Below, in pieces: positions 43,997-54,124 of a stretch of 64,000 nucleotides of DNA. This DNA is from Brachyspira hampsonii (GTDB lineage Bacteria; Spirochaetota; Brachyspiria; Brachyspirales; Brachyspiraceae): positions 1 through 64,000 of the forward strand of contig NZ_MDCO01000010.1 of the NCBI RefSeq assembly GCF_001746205.1, written 5' to 3'. How positions within the stretch are numbered: position 1 is the first letter of the stretch; each line of letters begins with the position of its first letter. Under the pieces are notes generated by a model. The model made no database searches. It had not been told where the DNA came from and saw only the letters and a program-made list of their open reading frames with translations. The position numbers and the translations under genes were made by a program.

Positions 43997-45238
43997 ATGT
44001 CTAAAAAGAATAATGATAAAAAAGAAGTTTGTTCTCTATGCGGAAGAGAATTAAAAGAATTAAGCCGATATATTGAAGGCAATGAAGGATATTTATGTTC
44101 TGATTGTTCTGCTATAGCAAATGATTATTTTAACATGAATGTTCAAAAGAAAAAATCTAAAGAAAAAGATTATGATATAAAAATACTTCCTCCGAAGCAG
44201 ATAAAATCTTTACTAGATGAATATGTTGTAGGACAGGATTATGCTAAAAAAGTTTTGTCTGTTGCTGTTTATAATCATTATAAGAGAATAACACAGAATA
44301 CTGAAGATAAAAACGATGTTGAGATAGAGAAGTCTAATGTACTTTTGATAGGTCCTACAGGAAGCGGTAAAACATTACTTGCCCGTACTTTAGCTAAGGC
44401 TCTGAATGTGCCTTTTGCCATTGCTGATGCTACTACTGTAACAGAGGCTGGATATGTGGGTGATGATGTTGAAAATATTTTACTCAGACTTATACAGAAT
44501 GCTGACGGCGATATAAAATTAGCTGAAAAAGGAATAATATACATTGACGAGATAGATAAAATTTCCCGTAAAAGTGAATCCCGTTCTATTACAAGAGATG
44601 TATCAGGCGAAGGCGTACAGCAGGCATTATTAAAAATTGTGGAAGGTACTGTTGCTACTGTTCCTCCTCATGGCGGAAGAAAACATCCGCATCAGGATAA
44701 TCTGCATATAGATACTTCTAATATACTTTTTATATGCGGAGGGGCTTTCATTGATATAGAAAAATCTATTGCTGAGAGAACTTCTAAAAAAGGTTTGGGT
44801 TTTGCAGCTGAGGTTAATTCTATAGATAATCTTAATTATGATGAGATAATGAAAAATATTTCTACAGAAGATTTAGTTAAATATGGACTTATACCTGAGC
44901 TTATAGGAAGGCTTCCTGTCATAGCTACTTTGGAAGAGCTTAAAGAGGAAGAACTTATGAAAATATTAAAAGAGCCTAAAAATGCTTTGACTAAACAGTA
45001 TCAGAAATTATTTTCTTATGATAATATAGAATTAAAAATAGATGATGAGGCATTAAAATCAATAGTGAAAAAAACTATGGAAGAGCATACAGGAGCAAGA
45101 GGTTTAAGAGCTTTATTTGAGCGGGTTATGCTTGATGCTATGTACGATATGCCTAATGATAGTAAAGAAAAACAAGTCTTTGAGCTTGATAAAGAATATG
45201 TTGAAAGCAGATTGGGGGCTATTGCCATAAGCGAATAA
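43997..45238 (+). CDS. clpX: ATP-dependent Clp protease, ATP-binding subunit ClpX
   Basis: 413 residues from the ATG at 43997 (a TTG at 43982 would place the GGAGAG ribosome site inside the gene). N-terminal C4 zinc-binding domain (CSLCGRE and CSDCS), then the AAA+ module: Walker [29 protein letters not shown] pore region, Walker [16 protein letters not shown]-type pore loop GGRKHPHQ, and sensor 2 [11 protein letters not shown]. It unfolds substrates for ClpP. Follows clpP by 190 bases with a terminator between. Confidence 0.97.
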   Translation: MSKKNNDKKEVCSLCGRELKELSRYIEGNEGYLCSDCSAIANDYFNMNVQKKKSKEKDYDIKILPPKQIKSLLDEYVVGQDYAKKVLSVAVYNHYKRITQNTEDKNDVEIEKSNVLLIGPTGSGKTLLARTLAKALNVPFAIADATTVTEAGYVGDDVENILLRLIQNADGDIKLAEKGIIYIDEIDKISRKSESRSITRDVSGEGVQQALLKIVEGTVATVPPHGGRKHPHQDNLHIDTSNILFICGGAFIDIEKSIAERTSKKGLGFAAEVNSIDNLNYDEIMKNISTEDLVKYGLIPELIGRLPVIATLEELKEEELMKILKEPKNALTKQYQKLFSYDNIELKIDDEALKSIVKKTMEEHTGARGLRALFERVMLDAMYDMPNDSKEKQVFELDKEYVESRLGAIAISE

Positions 45239-45300
45239 TTTTATGTATTTAATTATATTATAAATAAAAAAATAACAAAATAATTTTTTAGGGAGTTTTA

Positions 45301-45864
45301 ATGTTACCAGTAAATGATTTAAGAAAAGGTGATGCTATAATTTTAGACGGAGAAACTTATTTAGTTGTAGATGCACATTTTCACAGAGCACAGCAGAGAA
45401 AAGCAAATGTAAAAACAAAATTAAAAAATATGCTTAAAGGAAATATGATAGAAAAAACTTTTTCTTCTACTGAAAGTGTTGAAGAAGCTGATTTATCATA
45501 TAAAAAAGCCCAATATCTTTATGAAGAGGGTGATAGCTATGTGTTTATGATATTAGATAATTATGAGCAGGTTCATGTAAGTGCTGATATTTTGGGCGAC
45601 AGCAAATATTATTTATTAGACAGCAGCGAAGTTGATTTACAATACATTAATGATGAAGTTACAGCTGTTCGTTTCCCTATTCATGTAATATTAGAGGTTA
45701 CTTATACAGAGCCTGGTTTTAAAGGCGATACTACAGGTTCTACTTTGAAGCCTGCTAAACTTGAAACAGGCATAGAGGTTAATGTGCCTTTATTCATTAA
45801 TATCGGAGATAAAATTAAAGTTGATACTAGAGATGACAGCTATGTTGAGCGTGTAAATAAATAA
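45301..45864 (+). CDS. efp: Elongation factor P with atypical modification loop
   Basis: 187 residues with all three EF-P domains; the C-terminal half is canonical (TYTEPGFKGDTTGSTLKPAKLETG, VPLFINIGDKIKVDTRDDSYVERV). It rescues ribosomes stalled at polyproline. The loop that normally reads KPGKG is RAQQR: without gaps, Gln32 falls at the position of the modified Lys34 of E. coli, and a Lys lies two residues later. No epmA/epmB or earP neighbour is seen. AGGGAG ribosome site; stop overlaps the start of the next gene (TAATG). Confidence 0.93.
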   Translation: MLPVNDLRKGDAIILDGETYLVVDAHFHRAQQRKANVKTKLKNMLKGNMIEKTFSSTESVEEADLSYKKAQYLYEEGDSYVFMILDNYEQVHVSADILGDSKYYLLDSSEVDLQYINDEVTAVRFPIHVILEVTYTEPGFKGDTTGSTLKPAKLETGIEVNVPLFINIGDKIKVDTRDDSYVERVNK

Positions 45865-46427
45865 TGCTTTATATATTATATATCATCTCAGCTTTATTTT
45901 TGTTAATAACTATATTTTTTATTAAAGTTAATTATTTGATATATATTGCAATAGCTTTTTTTATACTTCATATAATATTTACTAAATCTATTTTTATGAC
46001 TATAAAAAAGCTATTGTATTTAATACCATATTTTCTAGCTATATTTCTAATTCAGGCTTTAAACTCAAGAGGAGAGTATTATAATTTATTTGGTTTTTAT
46101 ATAGATAAAGTGGGTGCTGATTTTACTATTATATATTTTATTAGAATAGCTTCTGTTCTTTATTTATTATCAATTTTCTTTATTATCATAAAAAAGTTAA
46201 AAGTTCCTGGAGGATACATTTTTGACGAGATGATAAGAATAAGTATTTTTATGCAAATAGTAAGAAAATCGTTTTTTGCAGAATTTGCTAAAATAAGGGA
46301 TAAAAATAAAACTTTTAAAGATAAGTTTAATTTAATAAAAAATTTACTTGAGAATGTTTATAATGATTCTTTTAAACTTTATCCTTATGATATGCTAATT
46401 TATCACTACAGAAATTTAAAAAAATAA
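45864..46427 (+). CDS. Small multi-pass membrane protein, unknown
   Basis: 187 residues with four to five hydrophobic segments (about 2-20, 24-40, 50-65, 85-110) and a basic C-terminal cytoplasmic tail (FAKIRDKNKTFKDKFNLIKNLLENVYNDSFKLYP). The layout faintly recalls CbiQ/EcfT transmembrane proteins but I cannot see their diagnostic motifs. The ATG shares its A with the efp stop codon, so translation is coupled to efp. Confidence 0.6.
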   Translation: MLYILYIISALFLLITIFFIKVNYLIYIAIAFFILHIIFTKSIFMTIKKLLYLIPYFLAIFLIQALNSRGEYYNLFGFYIDKVGADFTIIYFIRIASVLYLLSIFFIIIKKLKVPGGYIFDEMIRISIFMQIVRKSFFAEFAKIRDKNKTFKDKFNLIKNLLENVYNDSFKLYPYDMLIYHYRNLKK

Positions 46428-46442
46428 ATTTATTCTAATTTG

Positions 46443-46753
46443 CCCGCCCTCTATATTTACTGCTTTATTTTTTGTAAGAATTTTATTATTTTTCATTGTT
46501 TAATTCAGACATTATAGTATCCCACCCAAGCGGAGTTTAAATTTTTTATTTCTCAAACGCACGGTTAGTGAATCTAAAGTTTTTAAATTAATTATAAATA
46601 CAATTTTTATTATATTTTAAATTTTCCTAACCGTGCGGTAAAGAATACAATAAACCTAATAACAACTAGGGTGGGGCATGCTTTTTCTTTTTTAGCCGTA
46701 TATCTTATCAAAACTATTAAAATACAGTGTTAGCAATAAATTTAAAGGGCGGG
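46443..46753. repeat. Nested GC-rich inverted-repeat island
   Basis: Three perfect inverted repeats nest in order. CCCGCCCT (46443-46450) pairs with AGGGCGGG (46746-46753), CCCACCC (46521-46527) with GGGTGGG (46669-46675), and CGCACGGTTAG (46558-46568) with CTAACCGTGCG (46627-46637). GC-rich arms stand in about 300 bases of A/T-rich spacer. There is no reading frame; it looks like a non-autonomous element or a large structured RNA/DNA. Confidence 0.7.
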
Positions 46754-46773
46754 GTATGTAATTGATTTTAATA

Positions 46774-46806
46774 AAAAAGGAAATCAGTAAAACCGACTTC
46801 CTTTTT
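46774..46806 (-). terminator. Terminator of the downstream oligopeptide-binding lipoprotein gene
   Basis: AAAAAGGAA (46774-46782) and TTCCTTTTT (46798-46806), with additional inner pairs TC/GA. It reads as stem plus T-run on the minus strand 27 bases past the stop, and also works on the plus strand. Confidence 0.75.
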
Positions 46807-46832
46807 ATTTAATTTAATTTTTTATTTTCAAA

Positions 46833-48419
46833 TTACTTTTCTAAATAAGAGTAATGGAATCTATATTTAGCTAAAGGATCTAATTTATAATCTTTAAGCT
46901 GTTTTGAAACCATTAAAGCATTTGCTCTATAATGTATAGGTATTATAGGCATATCATACATAAGTATTTTTTCAGCATCATGAAGAACTTTCATTCTTTC
47001 TTCTGGATTAACTATATGTTTAGAGCTTTCTATAAGTCTGTCATATTCAGGATTATTATATCCAGGATTACTTGGAGCATAACTTAAATATAATTCCAGC
47101 ATAGTCATAGGATCATTATAATCACCTGTCCAGCCGCTAAGCACCATTTGATAACTTAAATCTCTGAAACTCTGAAGTATAACAGACCATTCTCTAGGTA
47201 CTATAACAGCATCAACACCAATATTCTTCCACATTTGCTGTATAGCTTCAACCATAACAACATTTCCGTCATTTGATACTAAAACTTCTAAAACAGGATA
47301 ATTCTCCCCATTAGTATATCCTGCTTTAGCCATCAATCTTTTAGCTTCTTCTATATTTTTCTGATAATCATTGCTTTGTACGCTTATATAATCTCCCCCT
47401 TTAGCTCTGAATTCACCTTCATAATCACTGATTAAAGGAGGAACAAAAGCACCAGCAGGTTTCTGACCGGATTTATTTATTGAATCTACTATATAGTTTC
47501 TGTCAATAGCAAGAGCTAAAGCTCTTCTCACTCTGGAATCTTTTAATGCTTCATTTGTAAGATTCATTTCAAAGAATACAGTACCATACGCCTGATTCAT
47601 CACAATTAATCCTTCTTTTTGCAGATTCTCAACTTCCTGAGCAGGTACTAAAGTAGAAAAATGTATTTGCCCGTTTCTTAAAGCAGCCAATGCAGTATTT
47701 TTATCTGATATCATTGATACAGTAATTTTTTTGGCGACTATTGAATCTTTATCATAATAGTTAGTATTAATTTCCATAACTATTTTGTCGTCTCTTATTC
47801 TTTCAGTCATTTTATAAGGTCCGTTGCCGATATAGCTTTCAGGGTTAGAAACCCAATCATCACCATATTTTTCTATAATGTCTTTTCTAACAGGTACAAA
47901 CATATCAGCAAGTTCTAAAAAGTATGCAGTAGGATTTTCTAATGTTATTTCTATAGTATAATCATTAATCTTTTTTATTCCTAATTCTTCAACATTAGTA
48001 TCACTGCTTGATATTTTTAAAGCATTTTTTATAGGTGCCATAAGTGAAGCATAAGGAGCAGCAGTATTAGGATCAACAAATCTTCTATAGCTATATACAA
48101 AATCATCAGCGGTAACAGGTACTCCGTCAGACCATTTTGCATTGGTTCTTAAATAGAATGTATATGTAATTCCATCTTCACTCATTTCATATTTTTCAGC
48201 CATTCCCCCAACTAATTTTCCCTCTTTATCTTTTTTCATAAGCCCTTCAAAAAAATGTCTTATATAAACAGTACCTGCACTTGCAGTATTAAGATGAGGA
48301 TCTATAGTAGCAACTTCTCCTCCTAAGGAGATAGCTATTGAATCATCTTTAGCTTCTTTAGATGAGCATGAAAATATAAAAAATGATAAAATAACTATTG
48401 AGATTAAAATTTTTTTCAT
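46833..48419 (-). CDS. Oligopeptide-binding lipoprotein (SBP family 5), copy 1
   Basis: 528 residues from the second ATG (48419), which has AAAAGGA eight bases upstream; the first ATG (48428) overlaps that site. Lipoprotein signal MKKILISIVILSFFIFSC. OppA-type body: ISLGGEVATIDPHLNTAS, HFFEGLMKKDKEGKLVGGMAEKYEMSEDGITYTFYLR, ANAKWSDGVPVTADDFVYSYRRFVDP (family signature), ALALAIDRNYIV, and MPIIPIHYRANALMV at the end. It binds peptides for an Opp importer whose permease and ATPase genes are not here. The neighbouring gene is a paralogue. Confidence 0.9.
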   Translation of the reverse strand: MKKILISIVILSFFIFSCSSKEAKDDSIAISLGGEVATIDPHLNTASAGTVYIRHFFEGLMKKDKEGKLVGGMAEKYEMSEDGITYTFYLRTNAKWSDGVPVTADDFVYSYRRFVDPNTAAPYASLMAPIKNALKISSSDTNVEELGIKKINDYTIEITLENPTAYFLELADMFVPVRKDIIEKYGDDWVSNPESYIGNGPYKMTERIRDDKIVMEINTNYYDKDSIVAKKITVSMISDKNTALAALRNGQIHFSTLVPAQEVENLQKEGLIVMNQAYGTVFFEMNLTNEALKDSRVRRALALAIDRNYIVDSINKSGQKPAGAFVPPLISDYEGEFRAKGGDYISVQSNDYQKNIEEAKRLMAKAGYTNGENYPVLEVLVSNDGNVVMVEAIQQMWKNIGVDAVIVPREWSVILQSFRDLSYQMVLSGWTGDYNDPMTMLELYLSYAPSNPGYNNPEYDRLIESSKHIVNPEERMKVLHDAEKILMYDMPIIPIHYRANALMVSKQLKDYKLDPLAKYRFHYSYLEK

Positions 48420-48511
48420 TGTATTCATCCTTTTATAAGTATGTTATATTTTAGTATGAAATTATAAAAAGTACAAATTTTTATAGAAATATTATTAACT
48501 TAAATAATATA

Positions 48512-50122
48512 TTATTTATTATCTATATAGCAGTAGTTGAATCTGTGTTTTCCAAATGGATTTAAAACAAGCCCTTTTAAATTAGTTGATACTATGAAAG
48601 AATCAGCTCTGTAATAAAGAGGTATAATTGGCATTTCATCTAACAATATAGCCTCAGCCTGCTTCATATTATCTATTCTGAAACTGTTATTTGTATATAT
48701 TGTCTTAGCTTCCATTATTAGTTCATCATATTTTGCATTAGAAAAACCTGAATGATTAACCCCTCCATAACTAACCATAATATCAAGCATAGTCATCGGA
48801 TCATAATAATCCCCTGTCCATCCCATTCTTGCAATTTGATATCTTTTTTTTGTAAGAGATAATAAAGTAATAGGAAATTCCTCTTCTAAAAGTTTGACAT
48901 CAATATTGAGATTTTCTTTCCACATTTTTTGTATAGCTTCTCCTACTTTATGAAATAATCCCGGAGATACTTTAAGTTCTAAAATGGGGTAGTTTTTTCC
49001 ATCAGGATATCCTGACTCTTTCATTAATTCTTTTGCTTTTATTATGTTTTTATCATAGTTATCAATATCTATAAAGTTTGATGATTCTTCTCTAAAATAA
49101 TTATTTAATCCCTTTATAGCAGGCGGTACAAAAGCACCAGCAGGAGTCTGAGATCCTTTTATTATATTATTAACTATATATTTTCTATCTATAGCAAGTG
49201 ATAAAGCCTGTCTTACTCTTTTATCATTTAAAGCCCCATTAGTTATATTTAATTCTAAATAAATTGTTCCTATAGCATTGTTTGCTCTAATAAGTCCTTT
49301 TTCTTTAAGATACTCTATTTCTCTAGATGAAGGTTCTAAAGATGAGAAATGTACTTCATTTTTATCAATTTTTTCTATCATATCAAATACATCAGCACTA
49401 GATATAAAAGTGAGCCTTTCAGCAACTATTTCATTTTGATCATAATAAAAAGGATTTTTTTCAAATATTATTTTTTCATTTTCTATTCTATCTTTAAGTA
49501 TGTACTGCCCATTGCATATATAGTTTTCTGGTTTTAAAGTCCATTCACTTCCATATTTTTCTATTATATCCTCTCTCAATGGCAGAAATACAGTAGAAGA
49601 TGCTAAAAAATCAGTAAAATATAAAGACGGAGTTTCCAATACCACTTTTAATGTATTATCATTTACAACTTCTATTGCTAAATTTGTAATATCCATAACT
49701 CCAAGATTTATATTTTTAGCATTTTTTATTATTTCAAGCATATATGCGTATGGAGCATTTAAAGTTTTATCTAAAGCTCTTTTCCATCCGTATTCAAAAT
49801 CCCTAGCTGTAACCGGTTTCCTATCAGACCATTTGGCATTAGTTCTCAAATAAAAAGTATATGTAGTTCCATCTTCAGAAATATCCCATTTTTCAGCCAT
49901 TCCCGGCTTTATATCATTGTTTTTATCAATTTTTGTGAGTCCCTCAAAAGAATGCAGTATGTAAGCAGCAACTACTCCTATAGAGTTTAGTGTAGGATCA
50001 ATACTTACAGGTGCACTTCCCATATTAATAATTATATCTTTACTTGAATTTGTTATATAATTTTTATTACAGGAAAATATTATCAGCGATATAAAAATAA
50101 ATAAAATTTTTTTTATGTACAC
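48512..50122 (-). CDS. Oligopeptide-binding lipoprotein (SBP family 5), copy 2
   Basis: 536 residues from a GTG at 50122, chosen because a strong AGGGGGG lies five bases before it. Lipobox LIIFSC with Cys at 18. Same architecture as the gene at 46833: IINMGSAPVSIDPTLNS, SFEGLTKIDKNNDIKPGMAEKWDISEDGTTYTFYLR, KWSDRKPVTARDFEYGWKRALD, ALSLAIDRKYIVNNII and EMPIIPLYYRADSFIVS. The tandem pair diverges across the binding lobes, so different peptides are likely. No permease or ATPase genes adjacent; it presumably shares an Opp system encoded elsewhere. Confidence 0.9.
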   Translation of the reverse strand: MYIKKILFIFISLIIFSCNKNYITNSSKDIIINMGSAPVSIDPTLNSIGVVAAYILHSFEGLTKIDKNNDIKPGMAEKWDISEDGTTYTFYLRTNAKWSDRKPVTARDFEYGWKRALDKTLNAPYAYMLEIIKNAKNINLGVMDITNLAIEVVNDNTLKVVLETPSLYFTDFLASSTVFLPLREDIIEKYGSEWTLKPENYICNGQYILKDRIENEKIIFEKNPFYYDQNEIVAERLTFISSADVFDMIEKIDKNEVHFSSLEPSSREIEYLKEKGLIRANNAIGTIYLELNITNGALNDKRVRQALSLAIDRKYIVNNIIKGSQTPAGAFVPPAIKGLNNYFREESSNFIDIDNYDKNIIKAKELMKESGYPDGKNYPILELKVSPGLFHKVGEAIQKMWKENLNIDVKLLEEEFPITLLSLTKKRYQIARMGWTGDYYDPMTMLDIMVSYGGVNHSGFSNAKYDELIMEAKTIYTNNSFRIDNMKQAEAILLDEMPIIPLYYRADSFIVSTNLKGLVLNPFGKHRFNYCYIDNK

Positions 50123-50668
50123 AGATACCCCCCTAAGAAAAGAACTAATATATTTATAATATTATATTTTTTTTATATAAAGTCAATATAGTTATGATTT
50201 TAATAAATGCATATATTATTTGAATTAAGATTATATAAATTTTTATTTATCTTTATATAATATATAAGTTATTGATATTGTTCATTATGTCTTAATGTAT
50301 CATATTTATGAAATTAATATGTAATTATAAAATTTTTAATAGAGAATATTTTTTTTATAAATAAAAATTTGATTAAATATAAATTTTTCAGTATACTTTT
50401 TATTATTATACCAATATCAAGTATATATTGATTATGTTTTGATGTATTATGTTTTTTGAAATTAGTATTTAAATATATTGTAAAATAAAAATAAGTGCAT
50501 AGTTTAGTAGTATGTAACTTTATTTGTGTTTAAATTATATTTATAAGTAACATTTATGTATATAATATATCTTTATTCACAATAAATAGTATTTATTAAT
50601 ATATACTTAAAAAGTCTAAATATTAAATAAAAATTAATTAAAAAAAACGTCTAGAAATGAAAATTTAT
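50123..50668. other. Intergenic region before the CoA-transferase gene
   Basis: About 550 bases, very A/T-rich, no gene. Two stretches (about 50285-50335 and 50430-50480) resemble each other (TTATGT, TTAATGTAT or TTGATGTAT, TGAAATTA), an old diverged direct repeat. Confidence 0.35.
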
Positions 50669-50697
50669 TTGACAATTGAATTTTATTTTACTATACT
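50669..50697 (+). promoter_or_regulatory. Strong promoter of the CoA-transferase gene
   Basis: TTGACA at 50669-50674, 17 bases, TATACT at 50692-50697. Because transcription would begin near 50704, the in-frame ATG at 50657 lies upstream of the message and the real start is 50756. Confidence 0.75.
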
Positions 50698-50755
50698 AGA
50701 GTTTATTAAAATAACAATTAAATTTTATTCAAAAATATTAAGTGGGGAGTTTTTT

Positions 50756-52102
50756 ATGGATTTTAAAGCATTATACAAGCAAAAATTAACAACAGCTGAT
50801 GAAGCAGTAAAAGTAGTTAAATCAGGAGATTGGATTGATTATGGTTGGGTAGTTGCTACAGCCATAGATTTGGACAAAGCCCTAGCAAAAAGATTACCTG
50901 AATTAACAGATCTTAATTTTAGAGGCGGTATATTGATGTGGGAACCTGAGATTTTCAAGATAGAAAATCCAGAAAAACATATTACATGGAATTCATGGCA
51001 TATGGCAGGTTTAGAAAGAAAAGCAGTAGACAGGGGTTTCTGTTTTTATGATCCTATTCGTTATTCAGAAATGCCAAGATACTATAGAGATTTACCAAGA
51101 GGAATAGATGTAGCAATGTTCCAAGTATCAGAAATGGATGAAAACGGATATTTCAATTTTGGTCCTAATGCTTCTCATATGCAGGCTATGATAGAAAGAT
51201 GTAAATGTGTTATAGTAGAAGTTAATAAAAATATGCCAAGATGTTTAGGAGCTGCTAATATAGGCGGAGAAGCAGTACATATCAATCAAGTAGATATGAT
51301 AGTAGAAGGCAGCAATCCTCCTATAAAAGAAATGCCAGCAGGCGGAGCTACAGAAGTAGATAAAACAGTTGCTAAACTCATAGTAGAAGAAATACCAAAT
51401 GGTGCTTGCTTACAATTAGGTATAGGCGGTATGCCTAATGCTGTAGGTTCTTTAATAGCAGAATCAGACTTAAAAGATTTAGGAGTTCATACAGAAATGT
51501 ATGTTGATGCTTTCGTAGATATATCTTTAGCTGGAAAAATCACAGGTTCTAAAAAGAATATAGATAAAGGCAGACAAACTTATGCATTCGGTGCCGGTAC
51601 TAAAAAACTTTATGATTATATACATAATAATCCAGAATGTTTATCAGCTCCTGTAGATTATACTAATGATGTAAGAGTAATATCTTCTATAGATAACTTT
51701 ATGTCAATAAACAATGCTGTAGAAATAGACTTATTCGGACAAGTAAGTGCTGAATCAACAGGCTTCAAACACATAAGCGGAGCAGGCGGACAATTAGACT
51801 TCGTATTAGGTGCTTATCTATCTAAAGGCGGAAAAAGCTTTATCTGCTTATCTTCAACAGTTACAGGAAAAGACGGACAATTAAAATCAAGAATAGTTCC
51901 AAGCTTTACTAATGGTACTGTTATAACAGATACAAGAGCTAATACTCATTATGTAGTAACAGAATATGGTAAAGTAAACTTGAAAGGTTTAACTACTTGG
52001 CAAAGAGCTGAAGCTTTAATATCAATAGCACACCCAGATTTGAGAGACGGATTAATTAAAGAAGCAGAAAAAGCTAAAATTTGGAGAAAAAGCAATAAAT
52101 AA
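50756..52102 (+). CDS. Butyryl-CoA:acetate CoA-transferase (acetyl-CoA hydrolase/transferase family)
   Basis: 448 residues from the ATG at 50756, with GGGGAG six bases upstream. Family I CoA-transferase with two domains: [40 protein letters not shown], the CoA-ester site [40 protein letters not shown] (catalytic Glu in HTEMY) and the C-terminal [21 protein letters not shown]. The HTEM and GGMPNAVG forms suit butyryl-CoA:acetate transferases of gut butyrate producers, but 4-hydroxybutyrate or other acyl-CoA activity is possible. It heads a run with the acyl-CoA dehydrogenase fusion. Confidence 0.88.
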   Translation: MDFKALYKQKLTTADEAVKVVKSGDWIDYGWVVATAIDLDKALAKRLPELTDLNFRGGILMWEPEIFKIENPEKHITWNSWHMAGLERKAVDRGFCFYDPIRYSEMPRYYRDLPRGIDVAMFQVSEMDENGYFNFGPNASHMQAMIERCKCVIVEVNKNMPRCLGAANIGGEAVHINQVDMIVEGSNPPIKEMPAGGATEVDKTVAKLIVEEIPNGACLQLGIGGMPNAVGSLIAESDLKDLGVHTEMYVDAFVDISLAGKITGSKKNIDKGRQTYAFGAGTKKLYDYIHNNPECLSAPVDYTNDVRVISSIDNFMSINNAVEIDLFGQVSAESTGFKHISGAGGQLDFVLGAYLSKGGKSFICLSSTVTGKDGQLKSRIVPSFTNGTVITDTRANTHYVVTEYGKVNLKGLTTWQRAEALISIAHPDLRDGLIKEAEKAKIWRKSNK

Positions 52103-52166
52103 ATTTGAAAATTGATTATCATTTTATATACTATTAATTAAATAATATTGTTATAAGGAGAAGCAA

Positions 52167-54086
52167 ATGTTTAAAACAACAGAAAAGCATGAAGAACTTC
52201 GTGCCAAAATTAGAGCATGGGCTGAAGAAGTTGTAACTCCAATAGCTCATGAGCACGATCAAACAGGTAAATTCCCAATAGAGGCTGTAAAACAATTAGG
52301 TAAAGCTAAACTAGATATAATGGGTTTGCCTTTTGAAACAAAATACGGCGGAGCAGGATTTGATAATATCGCTTATGCTATAGCTGTAGAAGAACTTTCA
52401 AGAGTAGATGGAAGTATGGGTGTAATTTTATCCGCACACTGTTCTTTAGGTTCTTATCCTATCTATGCTTTCGGTACTGAAGAACAAAAGAAAAAATATT
52501 TAGTTCCTCTTGCAGAAGGTAAAAAATTAGGTGCTTTCGGTTTAACTGAACCTGAAGCTGGATCTGATGCAGGCGGTACAGAAACTACTGCAGAATTAAA
52601 AGGTGATCACTATATATTAAATGGTGAAAAAATATTCATTACTAACTCTATAGAAGCTGAAACTTATGTAGTATTTGCAGTTACTACTCCTGGTATCGGA
52701 ACTAAAGGTATCAGTGCTTTCATAGTTGAAAGAGGTTGGGAAGGTTTTGAATTCGGTGAAAAATATGACAAATTAGGTATACGCGCTTCTGCTACAGCTC
52801 AGTTGCTTTTCGATAATGTTAAAGTTCCTAAAGAAAACTTGCTTGGTAAAGAAGGACAAGGATTCAAAATTGCTATGCAGACTCTTGACGGCGGTCGTAT
52901 TGGTATTGCTGCTCAAGCATTAGGTATTGCTCAAGGAGCTTATGAAGCTGCTGTTGCTTATTCTAAAGAAAGAATACAGTTCGGACGCCCTATAGCTCAA
53001 CAACAAGCTATCGGCTTCAAACTTGCTGATATGGCTACTAAATTGCGTGCTGCTAGACTTCTTATCTACAGTGCTGCTGCTATGAAAGACAGACATGAAC
53101 CTTATGGTACTGAATCTGCTATGGCTAAATTATATGCTTCTGAAATAGGTTTGGAAGTTGTAAACCAAGCACTTCAAATCCATGGCGGTAATGGTTATAT
53201 CAAAGGTGCTTATATAGTAGAAAGAGCTTATCGTGATGCTAAAATTTGTACTATTTATGAAGGTACAAGTGAAATTCAAAAAGTTGTTATTTCTGCTTCT
53301 ATACTTGGTAAAATGCCTAAATCTCCTGTTGCTGTTGCTGGTCCTATGGCTAAAAAAGGTCCTATCACTGGTGAAAGAAGAAATATTATCTTCAAAGAAG
53401 GTTCAGCTCAAGAAAAAGTTGATGCTTTAGTAGCTGCACTTAAAAAAGACGGAATTGACTTCTCTGTAGGTATTGATATTAATACACCTATTATTAATGC
53501 TGAAAGAGTTGTTTCTGCTGGTAAAGGTATTGGTGATAAAGGAAATATGAAACTAGTTGAGGACTTAGCTAAAGCTGCTGGTGCTGCTATAGGTTGTTCT
53601 CGTCCTGTTGCTGAAGAATTGAAATACTTACCTATCATCAGATATGTTGGTATGTCAGGTCAAAAATTCAATGGTAACTTATATATAGCTTGCGGTATTT
53701 CTGGTGCTAACCAACACTTGAAAGGTATTAAAAATGCTTCTATAATAGTTGCTATCAATATGAAAGCTTCTGCTAAAATATTCAAAAATGCTGACTATGG
53801 TATAGTTGGAGATGTTAAAGAAATTCTTCCATTACTTACTAAAGCTCTTGATACAGGTGCTAAAAAACCTGCAGAAGTACCATACAAAAAAATGAAAAAA
53901 ATTACTCCTAAGAAAACAATCGAAATACCTAAAATCTATGTATGCAGCGGTTGTGGTTATGAGTATAATCCATTCATTGGTGATCCAGAATCTGAAATAG
54001 CTCCAGGTACAGACTTTACAGCTCTTCCAGATGAATGGGTATGTCCTGAATGTAGTGAAGAAAAAGCTAATTTCATTAAGGCTTAA
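52167..54086 (+). CDS. Acyl-CoA dehydrogenase - EtfA C-domain - rubredoxin fusion
   Basis: 639 residues in three parts. Residues 1-385 form a complete acyl-CoA dehydrogenase (AFGLTEPEAGSDAGG, HGGNGYIKGAY, catalytic Glu365 in CTIYEGTSEIQK). Residues about 440-560 match the FAD-binding C-domain of EtfA (VVSAGKGIGDKGNMKLVEDL, GCSRPVAEELKYLPIIRYVGMSGQ, YIACGISGANQHLKGI). Residues 588-639 are a rubredoxin with Cys593/Cys596 (VCSGCGY) and Cys626/Cys629 (VCPECS). Electrons from the acyl-CoA flavin could pass through the EtfA-type FAD to the rubredoxin iron. No EtfB domain is present. Ribosome site AAGGAG. It lies between the CoA-transferase and the flavodiiron protein genes. Confidence 0.92.
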   Translation: MFKTTEKHEELRAKIRAWAEEVVTPIAHEHDQTGKFPIEAVKQLGKAKLDIMGLPFETKYGGAGFDNIAYAIAVEELSRVDGSMGVILSAHCSLGSYPIYAFGTEEQKKKYLVPLAEGKKLGAFGLTEPEAGSDAGGTETTAELKGDHYILNGEKIFITNSIEAETYVVFAVTTPGIGTKGISAFIVERGWEGFEFGEKYDKLGIRASATAQLLFDNVKVPKENLLGKEGQGFKIAMQTLDGGRIGIAAQALGIAQGAYEAAVAYSKERIQFGRPIAQQQAIGFKLADMATKLRAARLLIYSAAAMKDRHEPYGTESAMAKLYASEIGLEVVNQALQIHGGNGYIKGAYIVERAYRDAKICTIYEGTSEIQKVVISASILGKMPKSPVAVAGPMAKKGPITGERRNIIFKEGSAQEKVDALVAALKKDGIDFSVGIDINTPIINAERVVSAGKGIGDKGNMKLVEDLAKAAGAAIGCSRPVAEELKYLPIIRYVGMSGQKFNGNLYIACGISGANQHLKGIKNASIIVAINMKASAKIFKNADYGIVGDVKEILPLLTKALDTGAKKPAEVPYKKMKKITPKKTIEIPKIYVCSGCGYEYNPFIGDPESEIAPGTDFTALPDEWVCPECSEEKANFIKA

Positions 54087-54124
54087 AATAAATTTAATTA
54101 ATAATTTTTTTGAGGAGGAAAATA

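Noticed and set aside
50657-50755. N-terminal extension of the CoA-transferase
   Set aside because: It contains the -35 and -10 boxes; the ribosome site points to 50756.
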